Positions 22,504-35,964 are shown, counted from the stretch's first letter. The stretch is DNA of 64,000 bases from Zychaea mexicana (GCF_025766255.1 NW_026516749.1:124001-188000), one strand, 5' to 3'. Numbers and translations are program-made. Notes: generated from the sequence alone by a model not told the origin.

Positions 22504-24644
22504 CAGTAAACCCCCGTTAAATACAACTGAAGATTTTTCTAATAAAGGTTATAATTAGTGAGGGTTGCATTTGTCGAAATGGATCAATGTTTAGGCTGTG
22601 GTCCCTGACCATTCGCTGAAAAGTTTTACCTCGAAAAAAAAGGAACTTATCATCACTTCCTTCAGTTTCTTGATCGTGCTCTTCTTTTGCATTATTATAA
22701 TGGCCAAAACACGTCAAGAGCATCATAGAAAGAATGTATCATTCACCAATTATCAATGTCAGGAGCTGTTCAAGCATTACAAAGAAAAAAACAAAGTGAA
22801 AAAGTTTACCTATTCAATGTTAATTTCCTAGGCAACTACAAGGTTCAAACTTGAAAACTCTCCGGACAAGTCAACTATTTCAAGGCTTATTGCATACATG
22901 GAAAAGGAAGAGGAAGAAGGTGTAATTCATCTCGAAACCAGAAGCAGGCTTCAAAAGGGCAGATTTCCCATATGTTTCGATATAATTATAAATGCAATAA
23001 TCAATTAAAACAGTATAATATTAACGAGCTCAAAACACATGGCTACAACGTATATAGGAAGTCGAGGATACTGTAATGCTGTGGTTAAACGTCGCCGAAA
23101 ACAATCATATCCTGGTCACTTGGAGCATGGTTCATACTAAGGCGGTTAACTTTGCAGAACGCTTGGGCAAGGATTTCAAAGGGTCGAACGGGTGGATGCA
23201 CCATTTTGCTCGACGTCATGGGCTACATAAACATACACTTCATGGTGAAGACGAATCTGTTGACGTGAATGCCATTCTCGAAAACAGGGACAAAATACGC
23301 GACAAACTTTCTCAATATGATCGACGTGATATATAGAATATTGATGAAACAGCATTGTTCTTCACTGCCCAGCCTTGGACTACCATCGCCCAAAAAGGGT
23401 TCTCTAGATTCAAGGAAAACAAAAAACGGCTCACGGTTGCTCTTTTGTGCAATGCAGACGGCTCAGAAAAATGGGAACCGATGATAATTGGCAAACACAA
23501 GAAACCTACATGCTTTGTGGACTCGACCGGCAAGTGAAAAGAAGCGTACGAGCTCGGTTTCGGTTTTACTTTTATAATCAAAAGGCATCGATGAAGCGAA
23601 ACATTTTCGAGCACTATATCACGCGTTTCGATAAAGCCATGCGTTACCAAAATCGACGTGTCTTACTTGTTCTTGACAACTTTAGCGGCCATGCTATTGA
23701 TGCTGTGCTCACGAATGTCGAATTATTTTTTCTTGCTGCCAAACACTACTGCAAAGCTACAGCGGCTCGATGGTGGGATCATCCGAGCTTTCAAAGCTCA
23801 TTATAAACGAATGCAATTTGACAAGGCCTACTGTCAAATAAGTATGACACAAATAGGTCGTCCAGAAGTCGTTGGTCTGGTTGAACAAAATTGTTCGATG
23901 TCAGCCAATTGCAAGCCATGAGGTGGACAATATCAAGCGAGAAACAATTGTCAATTGCTGAAATGCTAGTATTCATCGAATGACGGCGCAAGAGGACGAC
24001 GCATCACCTGAAGCAGTCAATGCCATTACGCATCAAGACCTTTTCATGCAGCAACATTTACAACAACAAATCGAACAAATTGCGTCCATCGCAAATATCA
24101 GCATCGACAAATGTCCAACATCTGAAGTTGATCCTGACCATGAACGCCAGATAATCCATGGCAATTACAGTGACGATGAAATTATAGAATTAATTACAGA
24201 GGACATGCAACAAATATCTATCAACGAAGAGTCTACAGCCACGGAATCCGCCAACAATCAAGCACCAACATTGTTAACTTGTCTGCAAGAGAAAAGGCAA
24301 CGGCCATGCTTAACCTTTTTCATATTTTTGATGCCGAAGATAGTTTGGATAATGACATTGTTGCTGCACTTACAGCACTTACAACCCTCCGTACCAAGCT
24401 TGTACAAGAATTATACAGCCAACAATCCCGCTTGACGCGATTTTTCTCTTCTTCCAATAGAAATTAACATATAATAAAGGACAAAGCTGATTAAATTTTT
24501 AATATCAACACCCTTCCGATGTGGTGAAGTTTCATTAAAGCGGAAAAGTTGCAAATTCACTATGTTTTGAAAAGCTTTTTTCTGAAAACGTTGATATTGA
24601 TGAGGGTTGCAATTATAGGGGGTGTATTTAACGGGGGTTTACTG
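22504..24644. mobile_element. Pogo/Tigger-like DNA transposon, complete, 2141 bp
   Basis: Perfect 22-bp terminal inverted repeats beginning CAGTAAACCCCCGTTAAA, flanked by a TA target duplication on both sides (22502-22503 and 24645-24646). This is the Tc1/mariner-pogo signature. The word TGAGGGTTGCA also occurs near both ends in direct orientation (about 22558 and 24601), a possible subterminal binding site. The single gene inside is decayed although the ends are perfect, so the element could still be moved by a transposase supplied elsewhere. Confidence 0.96.
22700..24467 (+). pseudogene. Pogo-family transposase, decayed
   Basis: The protein would bind the TIRs and catalyse cut-and-paste transposition. 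It starts MAKTRQEHH at 22700. The pogo-type helix-turn-helix (FKLENSPDKSTISRLI, about 22840-22890) and CENP-B-like second DNA-binding part (FAERLGKDFKGSNGWMHHF, about 23150) are visible. The DDD catalytic core follows: D in NIDETALFF (about 23340), D in LVLDNFSGH (about 23670), and a third D region in LDGGIIRAFKAHYKR (about 23770-23815). The C-terminus is acidic and ends in SRLTRFFSSSNRN. Breaks: TAG near 22830 (possibly part of a short intron), TAG just before the first catalytic D (about 23335), and shifts near 23530, 23740, 23900 and 24280. It lies wholly inside the perfect-TIR element. Confidence 0.88.
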
Positions 24645-25665
24645 TACATTTTTCTTTGGTTTGTGGCGGGCCGGAATAAAAGGTTTACAAGTAGCATAGA
24701 ACAAGGTGCAAGCGAAAAAGGATAAGCACGCGTTGGGAACCAGTCATCTATGCCTTATCGGCGAGTTTCGGTCCATCAAGCCTGCAACCGCTTATTACCC
24801 CCACCTTCTCCCCGATCACCCGCATTCCACCCACACCCTCCCTCTCAGCGGTTCAAGACCGGTCCTGTGCTCCAGCTGTCTCCGCTAAAAGAGTGAGCTC
24901 TTGTATTTTGTTTCCCCTCAACTTCTCGCCATGACTTCTCCATTGGTAAATATAAACAAGGCAACAATAAGAAAAAAACGGCTGGGGCGAATCTTTAAAC
25001 GTGTATAAAACCTTTTACTTCGTCTATAGAGTTCTACGAGTATTGAGTCAATGAAGTTTGTATACCCCAATCACTGGAATGGAGCGCGATCAGAACTTAT
25101 GCAGCTGGTAATAAAATGAGAGCTCATTCGTAGCAAAAGAGTAATAAAACTCATTCGTCCCAATCGTGGTTTGTCTTTTTTTTTTAGATACCCGGTCCAC
25201 AGTATATCCCTTCGCAACTGTATAAAAAGAACGGGTTCTTTCTGCTAAAGTCGCTCGGTGCACTGTTTTTTCTCAACACGATACTATACTGGTTTTTTTA
25301 AGAGTGGACCTTAGGTTCGGGACGACAAGAAAAAGCAATGACAGATGACGACTTGTGGTAATATTAGTTACTGCTGCTGCTGTTGTTGCTGCCTAAGACC
25401 TTATTCTAACAATGACGACCGACAATTGACGACTTTACCAGCTGCAAATTACTACAGAAGCAGTTCACTATCATCAAATTAGTGTTGTAGATAAACGACT
25501 GTCAAATTATATAAAAACATCTCGTACTTGAGGACATTTTTACGCTGATTAACTGAGGGCTATCATTTGATTTATATACATAGGCTTATTTTTGTACAGT
25601 GTATAATAAATGGAAAGGAAGAGAGAGATACATGTATGTAATCCTTAGAAGAAGTTCTTGCCAAT
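24645..25665. other. Gene-free stretch downstream of GLT1
   Basis: No coding frame is supported. A short CTG-type run lies at about 25370-25395. The 3' untranslated end of GLT1 should fall in 25400-25665. Confidence 0.4.
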
Positions 25666-28600
25666 TTAAGCACGCACATCCACAGCGGTGCGATTGTCAA
25701 CAATGGCACGACGATTGATACCACCGGCGACTGGAAGATACGTTTTTCCTTCTAGCCACAAGTCAACCTCACGCGCACATTGTCTTCCTTCATTGATACC
25801 CCAGACAATGAGCGATTGTCCACGCCGACAGTCGCCAGCAGCAAACACGCCTGGCACGGTGGTGCTATATTTGCCCTTGGGTGTTTCAATGTTAGTGCGA
25901 GCATCCTGCTTGAGCGACAATTGATTGACCAAAGATTCTTCAGGGCCCAAGAATCCCATCGACAATAAGACAAGATCCGCCTCAAAGAACTGTTCCGATC
26001 CTTCGACCTCTTTCATTGACCAGCGACCTGTGGTGCCATCCTTTGTCCATTCCACACGAACCGTATTAATTCCAGTCACATTGCCGTCAGCATTTTTAGT
26101 AAACTCCTTGGATAAGACACAGTATTCCCGTGGATCTCTGCCGAAATGGGCTTGCACTTCAGAATGGCCATATTCAACTCTAAAGATCCGAGCAAATTGG
26201 GGCCACGGATTATCGCTGCCGCGCGTGTTGGGCGGTTGTGGCAAAAGCTCAAAGTTGATCACCGATTTGCAGCCATGACGGACAGATGTGCCAATACAGT
26301 CGTTACCGGTATCGCCACCGCCAATCACAACAACATGTTTATCTTTGGCAGAGAGGTAGTGTCCGTCCTCGAGGTTTGAGTCCAATAGTGACTTGGTGTT
26401 GGCTTGCAAGAACTCCATTGCGAAATGAACTCCATTCGCATCGCGTCCAGGGATCTTCAGGTCACGTGGCCACGTAGCACCCGTAGCAATAACAAGAGCA
26501 TCGTTCTCGTCGCGCAAGCCGTTTGCATCCATATCAACGCCAATGTGTGCATTAGGTACAAATGTAACACCCTCTGCAGCAAGCAGATCTATACGGCGCT
26601 GTACGACGTTCTTGTCGAGCTTCATGTTCGGAATGCCGTACATCAAAAGACCGCCCATGCGATCGTTGCGGTCATAGACAGTAACCGAGTGTCCAGCCTT
26701 GTTCAATTGATCCGCAGCAGCAAGACCAGCTGGACCAGATCCAATAATGCCGATTTTCTTGCCTGTTCGATTTGCAGGCGGTTGAGGAACAATCCACCCT
26801 TCTTTAAAGCCATGATCAATGATCGCGCATTCAATGCTCTTGATTGCAACTGCGGGCTCATTGATAGAAAGAACACAGCTGTTTTCACATGGCGCAGGAC
26901 TGCAAAAGGTACAGGAGGTTGGTTAATCCGGGTCAGAAAAATATCACTCCTTTTTCTAGAGCAAGGAAAAACATGGCTACTTACCAGACACGACCAGTAA
27001 ATTCAGGAAAGTTGTTGGTCATGACAAGACGGTCAAGAGCGTCTTTCCAGTGATCCTTGTAAATGAGCTCGTTCCATTTGGGGATGATATTACCAATAGG
27101 ACAGCCTGTATCCGACTGACAGAACGGTACACCACAATCCATGCACCGAGCCGCTTGTTCATGTAACTGAGGACGGGTTAATCGGTGGTTGATTTCTTTC
27201 CAATCATCGGTTCGTGCCTTGGCATCTCGATAAGGGTCAACACGACGTTTATACTTCATGAAACCACGCATCTTGTCCAATTTCGTGCGTCGTTCCATAA
27301 TCGCCTTTTCATCCAACAAACTATCCTCAACATCATCAATAGTAGGCTCATTCTTCTTTGTGACCATGTCTTGCTGAATCGTTGTTGTTGTTGTCGATGA
27401 GGCTTGCTTTTGTTTTTCCAGCAGATGACGGTACTCTATCGGCATGACTTTGACAAACTTGGACAAGTAGGTATCAAAATTTTGTAATACCTCGGCAGCC
27501 TTTTGCGATCCTGTGTAGTGTTGATGGTCTTCAATGAGCTGTCGCACCTCGTCGATCTCTTCCTGCGTGTCGATGGTCTCGAGCTCCACCATTTCCATAT
27601 TGACTTTTTCTTTCAATGCGCTTTCCATGTCCAATACATAAGCAATACCGCCAGACATGCCGGCTGCAAAGTTTCTGCCTGCGTCGCCAAGGATCACTAC
27701 ACGACCGCCTGTCATGTATTCACAACCGTGGTCACCAACGCCTTCCACAACCGCACTGGCACCCGAGTTACGTACACAGAATCGTTCGGCAGCAACACCG
27801 GAAAAGAATGCTCGACCGCCTGTCGCGCCGTACAAACAAACATTGCCAACAATAATGTTCTCGCTGGCATTGAACGTGCTTGCACGAGGAGGATAAATAG
27901 CAACAGTACCACCGGATAGACCCTTGCAAACGTAATCATTGCTATCGCCTTCCAATTCAAAAAAGATCCCCGGTGCCAAGAACGCACCAAACGACTGACC
28001 GGCAGATCCGGTAAACTTGACATGGATCGTATCTCCAGGCAATCCATTTTCACCAAACCGTTTCGAGACATGATAAGAAAGCGTGGCACCAACAGCACGA
28101 TCCGTATTGACAATGTCGGAATCAATATGCACCTTTTCTTTGCGCTCGAGCGCTGGTTCGCTCTCATCTACAAGATAATTGTCGAGACGCGTGTATAGAT
28201 TGTGTTGCTGCTTGCGGACGCAAAAAGTGGCCACGCCAGGTCGCAGTGTGTGTGCAGGTGTCAGGATAGGTGACAAATCAATGTTGGCAGTCTTGTACGT
28301 CCGCAAACTGTCGTTGGTTTTAAGAACTTCCGTATGTCCTACCATCTCGTTGATCGTCCGAAAACCGAGTTTGGCCATAAGACCACGTAGTTCTTCAGCA
28401 ACGTAGTGAAAAAAGTTGATGACATGCTCTGGATGACCTTCGAACTTTTTTCGCAATTCGGGATCTTGGGTGGCAATACCGACTGGGCAAGTGTTCTAAA
28501 ATTCTTACTTTAGTAAATAATATACACAAGGTTTTTTTTATATAGAAAAAAGAGAGAGAGAGAGAGACAAGGTCATTACCAAGTGACATTTACGCATCAT

Positions 28601-31600
28601 GATGCATCCAAGAGCAATTAAAGGTGTGGTGGCAAATCCCCATTCTTCAGCACCCAACAAGCAGGCAATGGCAACATCACGACCTGTTTTGATCTGACCA
28701 TCGGTTTGAACAACGACGCGACCCCGCAAATCGTTAAGAACAAGCGTTTGATGTGTTTCAGCCAACCCCAGCTCCCAAGGCAAGCCGGCGTATTTGATAC
28801 CCGTCCATCGTGAAGCGCCTGTACCACCATCATGACCGGAAATCAGGATATGGTCTGCCTTGGCCTTGGCTACACCTGCAGCAACGATGCCGACGCCGAC
28901 TTCAGAGACCAGTTTGACGGATACGCGTGCGCGTGGGCTAGAGCTCTTGAGATCATAAATAAGCTGTTTCAAATCCTCGATCGAATAAATATCGTGATGA
29001 GGCGGAGGACTGATCAAGCCAATACCCTTATCAAATAACAGAACTTGTTAGTTGCTTGAGAGAAAAAAAAATTTCTCCCTCTTCCCTTTTCATATGAGCA
29101 AACACTTTACCGGTGTTGTTTTACGAGTACTGGCAATTTCTTCAGATACTTTTGTACCTGCCAACTCACCACCTTCACCAGGCTTTGCGCCCTGGGCCAT
29201 CTTGATCTGCAACTCGTCAGAATCCGACAGATAGTAGCTGGTGACACCGAAACGGCCGGATGCCACCTGTTTGATGGCTGACCGAAGATTGTCACCGTTG
29301 GGTCTTGGTATCGATCGTTCTGGCTTTTCACCACCTTCACCGGTGTTTGACTTGCCACCGAGTTTGTTCATCGCAACAGCGAGCGACGCATGGGCTTCCA
29401 TGGAGATGGAGCCATAAGACATGGCACCAGTAACAAACCGTTTGACGATATTTGTCCATGGCTCGACTTGATCCAGCGATATAGGCTTGAATTTCTCTTC
29501 ATCAAATTCCAGCATGCCACGCAACGTGCATTGGCGGATAGCTTCATACGCATTCCGAGCATACGCCTCATACGAGGCCTGGTTATCTTTCCGGACAGCA
29601 TCTTGCAAGTTTGCCATACCGACAGGATCAGCAATATGCGGCTCGCCACCGTCACGCCAATGGTATTCACCCGATTCGGGCAATGCCAAAGGTTGCACAC
29701 GATTGCGGAGTGGATATCCGGCTTCATGCAACGTCAATGCGTCCAATGCAAACGTGTCAAAAGTGATGCCCTTGATACGTGAGGCAGTGCCGGCAAAACA
29801 TCGGGAAATGACAGTGTGGTCGATACCGAGGGCTTCGAAAATCTGTGCGCCTTTGTAGGATGCCAAGGTCGAGATACCCATCTTGGACATGACCTTGAGG
29901 ATGCCGTTGTCGGCGGCCTTGCGATAATTGTAAATAATTTTCTCCGGTGTAAGATCGTCTCGGACAGCCCGTTCTCGGTGGAGTTTGAGCATGGCTTCAA
30001 AGGCAAGATAAGGACATATGGCATCCGCACCATATCCAAGCAGGACACAAAAGTGATGTACCTCGCGTGCCTCACCCGATTCGACCATCAATGCGATTCG
30101 GCTACGCAACTTGTTGCGTACAAGGTGATGGTGCACACCGCCCAAGGCAATCAAGGAAGAGATGGCGACGCGGTCAGCTCCCATGGCACGGTCGGACAAA
30201 ATAATCACTTTTTTGTGCTGGTCGATCGCTTCGGTCGCTTCGTTACATACACGTTCCAACGCTGTCAAGTACCCGTCCACACCTTCTGTGCGTGCAAAAG
30301 TAATGTCGATCGTCGCTACTTGCCAGTCCGCATAGTGTTTCTCCATTCCCTTGATAGCCGCAAACTCTTGCATGGATAAAATGGGTGACGGCAGAGTCAA
30401 CCGTTTGCATTGTGACGGCTCAATCTCTAGCAAATTGCCCTCCGGTCCAACATAGCATTCCAATGACATTACAATTTCCTCGCGGATCGGATCTATGGCG
30501 TGGATGTAAAGATTGCCTCGTTTTAGATTTCAAAGTATATTATCAAACTTACGAGTCTTTAAATAAACGTACCAATAGGCGGGTTAGTCACTTGAGCAAA
30601 TAGCTGTCGAAAGTATTCGTATATGAGACGCGGCTGCTTGGCAAGACAAGCGAGCGTTGTATCATTGCCCATGGATCCAAGTGCCTCTTTGCCGTCGGAT
30701 GCCATTGGCATAAGCAGCAGGTTGAGTTGTTCGAGCGTGTATCCAAAGGCTTTCAAGCGAGGATCGGTGTGAATGGTGTTATCATCCAACTCAACATTGG
30801 TTTCATCCTTGTAGCCTTTCACAAGATCTTGCATGCTGATACGTTGTTGAATCCATTCTGTGAATTTCGCCTTGGCCGCCGTTGTTAGCTTCAGCTCTTT
30901 GTCATCCTATACATTCAGAAAGAGAGAGGAAGCAATAATTATGTGAGAGACTGACATAGACAAGTAGTTGGGTGTCATATATATAGATATTTATATACAC
31001 AGCCATGATAGCAGGAATAAGTAACACCTTACCACAATCCTTCCTTCGACCGTATCAACCAACAGCATTTTTCCAGGTTGCAAGCGACCCTTTTTGACCA
31101 CGAGTTCAGGATCCACACGCAATGTGCCGACCTCAGAAGCACAGATCATGATATCTTCGGAGGTCAAATAGAATCGACAAGGACGTAGCCCATTACGGTC
31201 CAGGGAAGCGCCACAATAGCGACCATCTGCAAACGTGAATAGTGCAGGACCATCCCAGGGTTCCATGATGGATGCAGCCCACTGATAGAATGCCTTTTTC
31301 TCTGGTTCCATCAAGGGATTGTTTTGCCATGCCTCGGGGATCATGACCATGACGGCTTCGGGAAGTGTCAAGACGCCGTTGACAACGAGGAGTTCGAGAA
31401 CATTGTCAAACGCGGCAGAGTCGGATCCACCTTCTTCAATGATCGGGTACAACAACTCGAGCTGGTCTCCAAATGTGTCTGAAGTCATCATACCTTCCCG
31501 CGAGCGCATCCAGTTTTTGTTTCCACGCAATGTGTTGATTTCGCCTATTTGGAAAAAAGTTGTGTCAGTAACAACCCCTCTCTCTTTACAAAAAGTGATG

Positions 31601-31723
31601 AAAGCGAGAATTTACCGTTGTGTGCACACCAACGCATAGGCTGTGATCGATCCCACGATGGAAATGTGTTTGTCGAAAATCTTTTGCAAACAGACAGAAG
31701 CCAGTGTTATGAGAAGTGTACAA

Positions 31724-31770
<47 letters not shown>

Positions 31771-32569
31771 CACGTAGCGTTACCTTGAGTGGACAAGTGC
31801 AAAATGGGTGGTATATTTGACATTGACAAGATCATAAAAGTAGGCATAGACCTAAAGCACAGAAGAATGAAAAAAAGGCAAGTCAGTGAAGGAGAAAACA
31901 ATCTTGTGTGTTGTATGAACTCAAAAGGGCTACCTGACGCGGCGTAAGCTGGCCCTTGTAAACAATGTTTTTCGTCGACAGCGAACAGACATAAAACCAT
32001 TTCTTCATTGTGATTGTATGCGTGGCATGTTTACGCAACAGATAGAGTTGACGCTCAAACTGTTTAGAATCCATCTTTTCACGAAACGAGACAAAGGGCT
32101 GCTCGATCGCAGGCTCTTTGGAGCGGGCGGCCGGACCCAAGATGGAGGTGTCTCGAGGCACTGTGCGCCAGCCAAGGACTTGCAAACCCAAAGCATCAGC
32201 CAGCTGCTCAAACACTCGCTTGCTCTCTTGCATGGTGTCCTGTTTCATGAAAATGTTGCCGACCGCATAGTGGCCCTCGGGTGGCAAGTCGATCGATAGC
32301 TCGCGCTTGACTTCGATGCGGAAAAAGCTGTCGGGCATGCCTGTCATCACACCACTGCCATCGCCATCCCGGATATCGGCGCCACTTGCACCACGATGCG
32401 TCATGTTGCACAGGAGGTCAGACGCGTCGCTTAGAATCTTGTGGGACCGGCCTCCTTTGATGTGCACTGTAAAGCCCACACCGCACGAGTCCTTTTCGTA
32501 GGTCGGGTCGTATAGACCTTGCGCTGCTGGAATGGCTTGGGCCCATGAAACATTTTCAGTGGGTTCCAT
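25666..32569 (-). CDS. GLT1: Glutamate synthase (NAD(P)H), single-chain fungal GOGAT
   Basis: Makes two glutamates from glutamine and 2-oxoglutarate: an N-terminal amidotransferase releases ammonia, which is channelled to an FMN/[3Fe-4S] synthase domain, with electrons from a C-terminal flavin domain. Nine exons (32569-31934, 31851-31784, 31680-31616, 31544-31033, 30906-30573, 30492-29111, 29026-28580, 28495-26985, 26899-25666) give 2062 residues, full length for the fungal fused form, uninterrupted. A short propeptide precedes the class II nucleophile Cys29 (KDSCGVGF). The FMN/synthase part has [24 protein letters not shown] and [14 protein letters not shown] (3Fe-4S cysteines). The alpha-subunit beta-helix repeats ([11 protein letters not shown]) follow, then the 4Fe-4S motif [19 protein letters not shown] and two dinucleotide folds ([25 protein letters not shown]). 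It is divergent from phosphoglucomutase. Confidence 0.98.
31724..31772. repeat. (CA)n(TA)n microsatellite in GLT1 intron 2
   Basis: About 11 CA units run straight into about 12 TA units inside the intron between 31784 and 31680, very close to the splice donor at 31783. It is likely length-polymorphic. Confidence 0.9.
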
Positions 32570-33184
32570 CTGTTGTTGTTGTTGTCAAAGAGTAGGGGGG
32601 ATAGTAGTAGTAGGATAATAATCAAGATAGGGTGAAAAAAAGAATAAGAAAGGGTGCTGTGCTGTTTTGTGAGCCCAGTGGGTGTGTGTGTGTTGTATTG
32701 GGATAGAGAGAAGAGGAAAAGCAAAGAAGAAAACAAGAAACGATTGTTTCTTATCGTCGGGCCTTCCCCAAATTTTCCGTGATTTATGCGTGATAAAGAA
32801 CGAAAGCAAGGTCTCGTGGTGTGATGAGATAGCGTATCTTCCTCCGTGTGTGTTGTGCATGTGCAGCTTTCCCTCCCTCGCTCGCTCTGTGTGTGTGTAT
32901 TTCTTAAAGATCTTTTGTAAAGATTACTTGGGCTTCTTGTTATCGTTCCCGATGCGCGGGGTAACCACTCAATTATTATTCCGTCAGCACATCAGCATGA
33001 TGTATTGTTGTTCAATCACTTTGTTTTTACCGATGCTCACTTTTACTGTTTCAGAAAGGAAGAATCTTATTCGGTAATCAAGCAGGAAAGAAGAGCTCTT
33101 TCTCTCTCTCTCTCCCTCTTCTCTCCTCACACACACACACAACACTACTTGTTCTTGATCAGAGAGATCCATCCACCAATAATC
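32570..33184. promoter_or_regulatory. Bidirectional promoter region GLT1 / phosphoglucomutase
   Basis: 615 bp separate the two start codons. GATA-type sites are present: CTTATC at 32750-32755 (GATAAG on the GLT1 strand) and TGATAA at about 32791. Fungal nitrogen regulators of the GATA family control nitrogen-assimilation genes, so a role for GLT1 is plausible but not shown. Pyrimidine-rich stretches (CTCTCTC at about 33105) lie just upstream of the phosphoglucomutase ATG. Confidence 0.4.
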
Positions 33185-35021
33185 ATGGTTAAAGTAACAA
33201 CTGTGCCAACACAACCCTACAACGACCAGAAGCCAGGCACTTCCGGTCTACGCAAACGCGTCAAGGTGTTTCAGCAAAGGAACTACACCGAGAACTTTAT
33301 CCAATCAATCATGCACGTCATTGAAGGCGGCAGTGAGGGCGCCACACTGGTGGTAGGCGGCGATGGTCGGTACTACCTTGACGAGGTGATGCAGATCATC
33401 ATCCAATTCAGCGTAGCCGCGGGCATCAAGAAGCTGATCATACCACAGCACGGTCTTGTCTCGACCCCGGCCGGGTCTCACTTGATCCGGAAATACAAGG
33501 CTACGGGTGGCATCTTGTTGACCGCGTCCCACAACCCTGGCGGCCCGGACAAAGATTTCGGTATCAAGTACAATGTACGCAACGGAGGCCCCGCGCCTGA
33601 AAATGTCACCAACCGAATCTTTGATATTTCGAAATCGCTCCAGCAGCTTACGTATGCTGCCGATATGCCACGCGTCGACTATGGTACGATTGGCACGCAG
33701 ACCCTGGGCGACACATTGGAGATCCAAGTCATTGACAGCATCGATGACTATGTCGACTTGATGAAAGAGATCTTTGATTTTGGTGCCATCCGCTCGTTCT
33801 TGGACAAGAACAAAGACACGTTCAAGGTCTTATTTGATGGCATGCATGGCGTCACGGGCATCTATGGCGAACGGCTGTTTGTAAAAGAATTTGGATTGGC
33901 CAAGGCGTCGTGTCTGATGCGCTCCACGCCTTTGGCGGATTTTGGGGGCGAGCATCCAGACCCGAACCTCACGTATGCGCACGAGCTGGTCGAACGGGTG
34001 GAGAAAGACCAGATTGATTTTGGCGCAGCATCGGATGGTGACGGCGACCGCAACATGGTCCTGGGGAAGCATGCGTTTGTGACACCCAGCGATAGTGTCG
34101 CCGTCATTGCACACTATGCGCTTGACGCTATTCCTTATTTTCGCAAGAACGGCGGTGTGCATGGGCTAGCGCGGAGCATGCCCACATCACGTGCATTGGA
34201 TCTCGTTGCACAAAAGCAGCAGCTGGAGCACTTTGAAGTCCCCACGGGGTGGAAGTTCTTTGGCAATTTGATGGATGCTGGCCGTTGCTCCATTTGTGGC
34301 GAAGAGTCCTTTGGCACTGGCTCGGATCATGTTCGTGAAAAAGATGGTGTCTGGGCCATTCTGGGTAATGCTTCTTCTCCTTCTTCATGTGTCGTTTTGT
34401 CAACAAAAAAAAAAAAAAAAAACCTTACTTTTTCTCTTTTTGTTTTGCAGCATGGCTCAGTATCGTTGTGCATGTCAACAAAACAAAGCCAGGAGCAGGT
34501 GTCTATGACATCTTACAAGACCATTACAAGATGTACGGCCGCAACTTTTTTTCCAGGTCAGAAACTCTCCTTCTTCTCTTTTTATTTAGAACCTCCCCTA
34601 TTGACTGTGTGTTGTGTTGATCCAAAAAATAACCAGATACGACTATGAAGAGGTCGATGGGCAAAAAGCAAACGAGCTGATGCAACACTTGCGGGAGCTC
34701 AATATCAATGGCCAAACATTCAATGGATTCACCGTGTCCGAGATTGACGATTTCGAGTACAAGGATCCTATTGACGGCAGTGTATCAAGCCATCAAGGCA
34801 TGCGGGTCATGTTCAAGGATGGTTCCCGTTTCGTTGTACGGCTGTCAGGCACTGGATCACAGGGTGCTACGATTCGTCTGTATGTCGAAAAATACAGCAA
34901 CGATCCATCGGAATATGCCACGGAGACACAAAAGGCATTGGAGCCTTTGATCCGTGTGGCGTTGGATATCTCGCGTCTTGAACATTTTACCGGAAGAGAC
35001 AAACCAACTGTCATTACTTAA
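33185..35021 (+). CDS. Alpha-phosphoglucomutase
   Basis: Interconverts glucose 1-phosphate and glucose 6-phosphate in the cytosol, linking glycogen, trehalose and cell-wall precursor synthesis to glycolysis. Three exons (33185-34364, 34451-34556, 34637-35021) give 556 residues, the normal length. The phosphoserine loop TASHNPGG, the metal loop DGDGDRN, the sugar-binding loop [11 protein letters not shown] and the phosphate-binding loop [15 protein letters not shown] are all present and in order. Start chosen at [21 protein letters not shown], which matches the family N-terminus. The first intron holds a run of 18 A. AATAAA at 35035-35040, 14 bp after the stop, may be the poly(A) signal. Gene symbol left blank because fungal paralogues cannot be told apart here. 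Confidence 0.97.
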
Positions 35022-35428
35022 AAAGAATTTATTTAATAAAGAGGCGCTGTTACACATTTCGTAGCTCACTGTGTTACCGTTCCTTGCTTCATTATATGCC
35101 GCTGCAAACGCAAGAAGAGTGGTCACGAATGGAATAAGATAGGGTGATCGAAGCTGGTGGTACGTGCACGAACGCTATTATATCCGCCGTTGCACCTTGT
35201 TGTTGACCAAAGGAAGCATGGGTCACAGTAGTATTTGTTATGCGTTTGACGTATTCTCTACCATTTACTACTGACTGTGAAATACCACCCTCTCGAATAA
35301 AAAAAAGGTTTTATACTGATCGCATGACCCAAACATATGCTGACGATGAATCTACAGATGGGAAAAAAGAGGGGGTGGGGGTCAGTGCGTCATTACTGAC
35401 TGGAGAGCCTGGTGATGATGATGACTTT

Positions 35429-35460
<32 letters not shown>

Positions 35461-35507
35461 ATATACAAACAACACACACAAGACCTGTCTATCAACTTTA
35501 TTTGACA
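35022..35507. other. Intergenic, with (ATTG)n run
   Basis: Non-coding. Contains a (GATT)n run of about seven units at 35429-35460 and a poly-purine patch near 35360-35385. The 3' ends of phosphoglucomutase and of the minus-strand exon at 35508 meet here. Confidence 0.6.
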
Positions 35508-35693
35508 TCATTGCTTTAACACTTGAGCTTTCTTGCTCTCAGGGCATGAAGAGGAAGGCAGGTGAACGTCGTCCTGGTCGTTAGATCCAACAGCAACAAA
35601 TCGATCACGACAAGTTGCACTCTGTTCCCAAGCGTGTACACGGGCCAATCCCCCTTTTGTCTCGTAGTGTTTTACACAACGGTCACGGTGATA
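35508..35693 (-). CDS. Terminal exon of a small unknown protein
   Basis: After a strong acceptor (ACCTTTGCAG, 35694-35703) a 61-codon minus-strand frame encodes YHRDRCVKHYETKGG, then HAWEQSATCRDRF, and ends in a polar tail. Residues are mixed and not low-complexity, unlike the surrounding DNA, which favours a real exon. The 5' exon or exons, probably between 35750 and 35930, could not be fixed. I do not recognise the family. It would be divergent from the phosphatase gene at 35965. Confidence 0.4.
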   Translation of the reverse strand, partial: YHRDRCVKHYETKGGLARVHAWEQSATCRDRFVAVGSNDQDDVHLPSSSCPESKKAQVLKQ

Positions 35694-35964
35694 CTGCAAA
35701 GGTGTAAAGTTATGCACCGGGGCTTGTCCAGCATCCCCTTCTTTTTTTTTTTCACTACTTTCATTGTTCTTTGTGTCAGAAAGGGTGGGAGAGGGGGTGC
35801 GGGATGTAAAGATTACGTAATGGTGCCAAAGGAGGGGTGGGGGCTGTGTGTTCGGACAATAACATAGCGGATCGGCCCGAAAAAAAAAAAAAAAAAAGAA
35901 CGCCTTGCTTTTTTTTCGCATAACCCTTATTTATTTTTTTTTTCCCTTTCGAAACTTATATATA

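Noticed and set aside
33305..34162. Long minus-strand frames opposite phosphoglucomutase
   Set aside because: Codon-bias shadows of a highly conserved enzyme on the plus strand.
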